Assembly: GCA_963693085.1 (NCBI GenBank) | Contig: OY856411.1 | Span: forward strand, 68,251,001-68,315,000 | Direction of reading: 5' to 3' | From: Alisma plantago-aquatica | Taxonomy: Eukaryota > Streptophyta > Magnoliopsida > Alismatales > Alismataceae | DNA length: 64,000 bases | Part shown: piece after piece, positions 59,330 through 64,000 of the stretch | Numbering within the stretch: position 1 is the stretch's first letter | Layout: each line of letters opens with the position of its first letter | The notes under the pieces: generated by a model | Told to the model about the DNA's origin: nothing | The model's input: the letters and a program-made list of their open reading frames with translations, nothing else | The model's database searches: none | Program-made: the position numbers and the translations under genes

Positions 59330-61837
59330 TGTAAGGAGTGGGATCTGATAGGGGATCCACTCCCTACTAAAATTTGAGTAATAACCCATCTAATTGAAAC
59401 ACACTAATAAGTATGATGGAATTGGTGTATTTTTTCTCAAACTAAATAATAGTACACAAAAGACCAAAGCATAGAAGCAGAATAATGTTTCATGACTATA
59501 TTCAATTTTATAAGATTACATAATATTTTCCCATGAAGGGGCTTACATGAAATAAACAACATCATGATCTAAGTAGAAGGATATCTAAACTATCTCAAAT
59601 CCATCTCCCTGAGAGTCAACTTTAAAAGCTAGGTCCACATCTACATGTCATGTCCACCATGTCTTACACCTAGGATTGAAAGCATACCCCACAACAGAAC
59701 ACAAAAATGGAAATTATCAGCATAAAAGTCAGTTTGTGAATATTAATAGGGAAATGAGCAACATTATGGAAAAAGGACATCAAATATAACAAGGCTTCCC
59801 ATAGAAGAGAAAAGTACCACCCATGTCGGTATCAAAAGGATATGAATTTCAAAAAGGCAATATCAAGGATAAGAAATTTCTTACTTTATACAATGTCACA
59901 ATTAAAACATCACAAACATAAAAAGTTGCATGGTGAATAATAAGCACACTAGCATATACTAAAAAGTAGGGTACAAATCCATATATTCCATACCAAGGGC
60001 AGGAGGATTGAAACCTTAGATCTAAACAAATAGTCTTTTGCAGGAGGACTATAACCTTAGTGCATTGGTGGTAGGACTAAAAGCTTAGTGTCTGGTAGAA
60101 TGACTAAAACCTCAATTCCCAAAATATAATATATCTAGGAGGACTAAAACCTCATTGTAGCAGTAGGAGGACTAAAACCTCAATGCCAAAAATAAATATG
60201 GTGTCACTACTTCTAGCTATGACTAGTCAATCACACATGCAAATAGGACAGGAAAGATCAAGCACAGTCATGCTCAAAAAATAGATGATAACGTCAAACT
60301 AATATAAAATGGAGTTATAGGACCCATCAAACAATTTTCCATAATTAAGATACTTCACGGGATCATAAAAGTCCACAACTCAAAAATTAGGATTTGATAA
60401 GGAATAAGATGAACAAGATATAATAAGGATCCAACAAGAATATCTAACAAGATAAGATGATCACAATATCCATATCAATGCATATTTCTCACATAAGTCA
60501 ACTTCTCAAATGAGAGAAAATGTGTAAAGGGTAGTATGTCCTAGAGGACCGAGAGGAAGAGATAAATCTAGGTGATTTTTCTCAATAACATAAATATATA
60601 ATGCAACATACCTCACATGAAGTTTATATATGTCCAAGGTCAAAAATCCTAATTTCATCTCAGTCCACAAGAAACCTAATAAAGGGATATATGATATTAG
60701 GGTTAGGTTTAATTAATTGCATAAGCCCTAATAGTCACATTTTTATTATATTGAATTAGGTTATCAAGACCACACCATCTTGTAGATTACATTTTTCTGA
60801 GTTCATTGCATATTTTAGATTATCTTTTAGACTTATAAATTATTAGTTATGGACTTTAAAAATTCTGAACCAGTTAGAAAAACTAAAGAATAATATATTT
60901 ACTATATTATACTTGGGTTATAAAACTTATATCATTAGATAGAGAAAAATATCATGATTTTAAAACACATTTTATCTGATTTTTGAGAAATAATTAATTT
61001 ACTATTAATTTTGGAAATACTGACCAATTGGAAAATTCAAATAAACCACATATATAGCATTATATAGTTAAAAATCTCAATTGAGACAGACAATATAGGT
61101 TCTACCATTTGGCCAGATGCACAACAAGGCAGGCATACAACGTGGCGTAACATGATTGAAAGAAGTGAAAATTTGATTTTTCCCTTGATGGTGTGACCAA
61201 ATTGAGAGCATGGGTCAAAAAAATTACCATTGACCTTTCCATGCTTGGGAAATAGATCCAAAAAAATCATAAGAACACATCATATTACAAAGATAAAACT
61301 TGGACCCAAAACAAGTAGGATCTCCACAAGGAGACCTTTTCCATAATCCACCAGACGAGGCAAATCGTTAACCTCTCTAAAACCCCGACAACACAAGGAC
61401 TGAGATAGGTCACAACTTCAAGAAGCACATATGGACCCAATGAGGGGAGAACCAGTCTGAGAAAGTCATTCATAGTGAGACTAACCACTAAGGTCAAAAA
61501 ACCAGAGTTGTGAACACAAAGTTGAAAGCTTTAGAAAATACTTATAGATGGGGAACTAGGGAATGTGGGTGAGCTTCATGGATCAAAACAAAACTCAAAT
61601 AGGTACTTCCTGCTCCCCGACATCACTTGGAGATGGCTTCTGGGTTAGCAATGGTGAGGATTACCAAGTCAAGATCTCTAGGGTGTTGGGCATCATAGTA
61701 AGAGGCTTTGAGTCTACAGACATCTCTAAGAACCTCCAGGGATTGCTTAGGGAAGAGAAATTGGAATGAGCTTTCCACGACATCATCGCCAACTCAAGAG
61801 GTCCAAGAAAGGAGATAGATATTGTGAATAGTACATG
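59330..61837 (-). repeat. Element K: diverged C-related LTR, truncated
   Basis: The plus strand begins TGTAAGGAGTGGGATC, then GGGGATCCACTCCCTACT, which recurs in L near 61858. It parallels C's LTR through AAAAGACCAAAG, TTACATGAAA and ACAACATCAT-type blocks. It runs until L begins. No PBS lies beside 59330, so it is a solo or 3' LTR. The plus-strand frame at 61563-61769 is in the GC-richer block and is not recognised. Confidence 0.55.
60003..60193 (-). repeat. Six copies of an AGGAGGACTAAAACCTCA motif in K
   Basis: Degenerate copies at about 60010, 60042, 60070, 60090, 60136 and 60162. Better copies form GAGG/CCTC hairpins with the loop ACTAAAA. The position, 670-860 bases from the LTR 3' end, corresponds to the hairpin clusters in C and L. 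Confidence 0.6.
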
Positions 61838-62439
61838 TGTAAAAAGTGGACCAGAGAGGGGATCCACTCCCTACTAAAATTTGAGGAATAAAACATAAAT
61901 TTAAACACACACAAAAGGTATGTTGGAATATGTTTAAAATTTTCAAATCTTACATGATGGTATACAAAAGACCAAAGTATACCAGCAGAATATAAAACAT
62001 GACTATAATCAATTTTACAAATGTATGCCATCATCCCCCATATAGGGTTTACATGAAAGATACAACATCATTATCTAGATAGAGGTAAATCTAAACCATA
62101 TCAAGTTTGTCTCCAAGCATCAACTTCATGAGTTAGGTCCATGTTGAAAGCTATGTACTCCTTATCCTAAACCTAGGCTGGTCCTCCTTGATCTTATTCC
62201 ACTCCTTATCCTAGACCTGGGTGGTTGGGATCACCCAACAAGAGGAAACAACAAGGTATGTGTCAAATAAGGAACAAGAACAAGATAAGATCAAGAAAAG
62301 ATAACAAAGGATATATGTTCATCAAGAAAAAAGAAAGTCAAGAGCATGAGGCACATATTAAATAAGAATCTTGCCATAACATGTAATAATAAAGCAGCAT
62401 GCATGATCAATAGTATGACTACATTAACTAAGTAGGACT

Positions 62440-62500
62440 GAGGCACCTACAAAAACCTCAACCAATAGGTGAGGGAGAGTAACACATTACCAAACACCTA

Positions 62501-62553
<53 letters not shown>

Positions 62554-62600
62554 TAGGAAGAGTAAACACATTCCCTTGGGCAAAATAACACATGCCCAAA
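62440..62600 (-). promoter_or_regulatory. Hairpin cluster in L
   Basis: Includes TTGGGC/GCCCAA (62576-81/62594-99) with loop AAAATAACACAT, an AGG...CCT hairpin near 62554-62576 with loop AGTAAACACATT, and AGGTG...CACCT at about 62466-62499. Loops resemble those of the C cluster. Confidence 0.55.
62505..62551. repeat. AT microsatellite
   Basis: About 23 AT dinucleotides inside the L hairpin cluster; self-complementary. Confidence 0.95.
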
Positions 62601-64000
62601 CTATGGGTGGTTGTACAGAGGTACACTACATTATCTAACAAGTCAACTAAATCACCATTATATAAGAAATAATATGGCAAGGCCAGATTTAACATCAAAT
62701 AATAGAGATGTGGCATGTGGGTTAAAATCCAAGCAAATAGTGAAATAATTGTACTAAAAAGAGAAATATTAAGAATCAAGGTTTTAATCCTTGCCTCATT
62801 GGAAAAATAGGGTTTGGGTAACAAATATGCCCAACTTGTAGGGTAAGATGCACATACCTCAACTCAGAGTCATAGTTATCACTCTTCACCAACTTAGTTG
62901 ATTCCAATATCACCTTTGCCTAATTACAAATTATTCACATGTATTAGGGTTTGTGATGCATATAAGTGTAGAGAAACCCTAATTTTTGACCAACTTAGAA
63001 AACTTCATATGTTGGTCATAAAACCTAATCCATAAATTCCTTATGTTTTTTTTTACCAAGAAAACATATTTATTTGTTCAATTTGGAGCTTATATGAATA
63101 AGTTACAATTCTTAGGGCTTTTATATAATTTATTAGATCCTAAAAAATTAACCTTCAAAAACATGGAAATCAGACTCTGGAAATATTTTTATTAGAGAAA
63201 ATAAATAAGTGTAGAAAAGCTCGAGAGAGGGAGAGAGAGTGTGTGTGCGTGCTAAGTTAGCCCACTAGAGGTCGTTTCATCCAGTTAGTATCCAGCATGG
63301 TGCGCGACTGAGGAAACCGAAATGAGGGCGAAAAGACCTAATTGTCCTTGGGGGGAAAGAAAAGAGAGGAGCAGTGAGGGCTAGAAATAGGAAATCATCA
63401 TCAACCATCTTCCAAACTCACACGAGAGGACAAAAAAAGCACAAATAGCTCGAGAAGGTCTCTTGGCGAAGAAGGAAACCTATGAAACAACCCTGGCACC
63501 CACTGTAAAGATGCTCATCATCTTCCTCATCACCAAGCAGTCTCAAGGAACCAAAATTTAAGTCCATAGACGCCCAAATGAGGAAAAGATGTTTTGTCAT
63601 GGCTGATAGGAGGAAAAGAATAAGGGAAGCTGTAGAAAGGTGAACCAAGATCACTGAGATAACAGATCAACTTGGTAGGGAAAAATGAAACTGATAGTGA
63701 ACAAATCTCGTGAGGCAAGGGTCCAAAACAAACTATTGAACTATAGACAACTAAGGGCAGTGAAAAGAGGGATAAAAATCATACTTGCCTTGGGAGTCAA
63801 AGGACATGGCAAGAATTATATAGGGCCATACTGAATATACTTGAGCGATTGGCGGTTACCCAGACCATCCCTGATCTCATCATCGGAGTCAGAGGTTTGC
63901 ACACATGAGGAAAGTTGGAAGGATGTGCTCTGGACCGAATGAGGCAGACCTCATACTGGAAAAATAATCTAGGGCATACATCGAAGGCCAAGGACCAATC

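Larger units (their letters stand above)
61838..64000 (-). repeat. Element L: C-related LTR, cut by window end
   Basis: The plus strand begins TGTAAAAAGTGGACC and follows C's LTR closely in order: ACACAAAAGGTATGTTGGA, AGGGTTTACATGAAAGATAC, CTAGATAGAGG, CCTAGACCTGGGTGGTTGGG, and the hairpin cluster near 62450-62600. A GC-richer block starts near 63210, after a GAGAGAGGGAGAGAGAG run, as in C. No PBS lies beside 61838. The right end is not in the window. Confidence 0.6.

Noticed and set aside
61563..61867. Overlapping 68-codon frames on both strands
   Set aside because: Within the GC-richer part of LTR K; no domain, both strands open.
62498..62824. A 108-codon frame with an Ile/Tyr tail
   Set aside because: The tail is the translation of the AT microsatellite and the rest is LTR sequence.

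Overview
The window looks like intergenic heterochromatin from a large, repeat-rich flowering-plant genome. Several LTR retrotransposons lie inserted into one another. Evidence for this is a set of plant-type primer-binding sites (complementary to initiator-Met and Asp tRNAs), Sirevirus (Ty1/copia) and Athila (Ty3/gypsy) coding regions, long direct repeats bounded by TG...CA, and 5-base target-site duplications. I found no host gene, tRNA, rRNA or CRISPR array. The species cannot be named from the sequence.

Layout, left to right. (A) 1-6033: an old plus-strand LTR element, cut by the window edge, with a non-coding interior. (B) 6029-8607: degraded DNA, possibly an Athila-like LTR fragment. 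(C) 8608-25815: a minus-strand element with about 3.2-kb LTRs (8608-11896 and 22578-25815) and almost no interior of its own. (D) 13173-21824: a complete, young, plus-strand non-autonomous element (LARD type) inside C, with 3158/3159-bp LTRs, a 2.3-kb non-coding interior and the duplication CATCC. (E) 25816-28772 and 39885-40452: the 3' remnant of a minus-strand Athila/Tat-like element with a decayed env-like reading frame, split by F. (F) 28773-39884: a plus-strand Sirevirus with decayed gag, protease, integrase, RT and RNase H, plus a further env-like frame after pol. (G) 40453-43893, 56924-57067 and 58541-58782: a candidate 5' LTR in three pieces, followed by its PBS at 58786. (H) 43894-56918: a full-length minus-strand Athila-type element inside G, with gag, protease, RT, RNase H, integrase and an env-like frame (duplication GAACC). 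(I) 57068-58535: a solo Sirevirus-type LTR (duplication ACTAT). (K, L) 59330-61837 and 61838-64000: two diverged minus-strand LTRs related to C.

The main unexplained signal is structural. D carries five tandem hairpins in each LTR. The nine-base loop is the same in all five while the stems change in matched pairs, and an 11-bp stem encloses the group. C, K and L carry different hairpin sets at about the same distance from the LTR 3' end. H carries five imperfect GTCGATACCATCGAC palindromes in each LTR and seven more between integrase and the env-like frame, followed by a TATAAAAGG box and then the env-like ATG. F has palindromes upstream of its LTR TATA box and one more copy between pol and its env-like frame. 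This suggests hairpin-marked promoters, including an internal promoter for the post-pol frame. That is an inference from the sequence, not a demonstrated function.

All coding regions here are decayed. Several stops fall where the family has Gln, Arg or Trp codons, as expected from C-to-T or G-to-A changes in methylated DNA.
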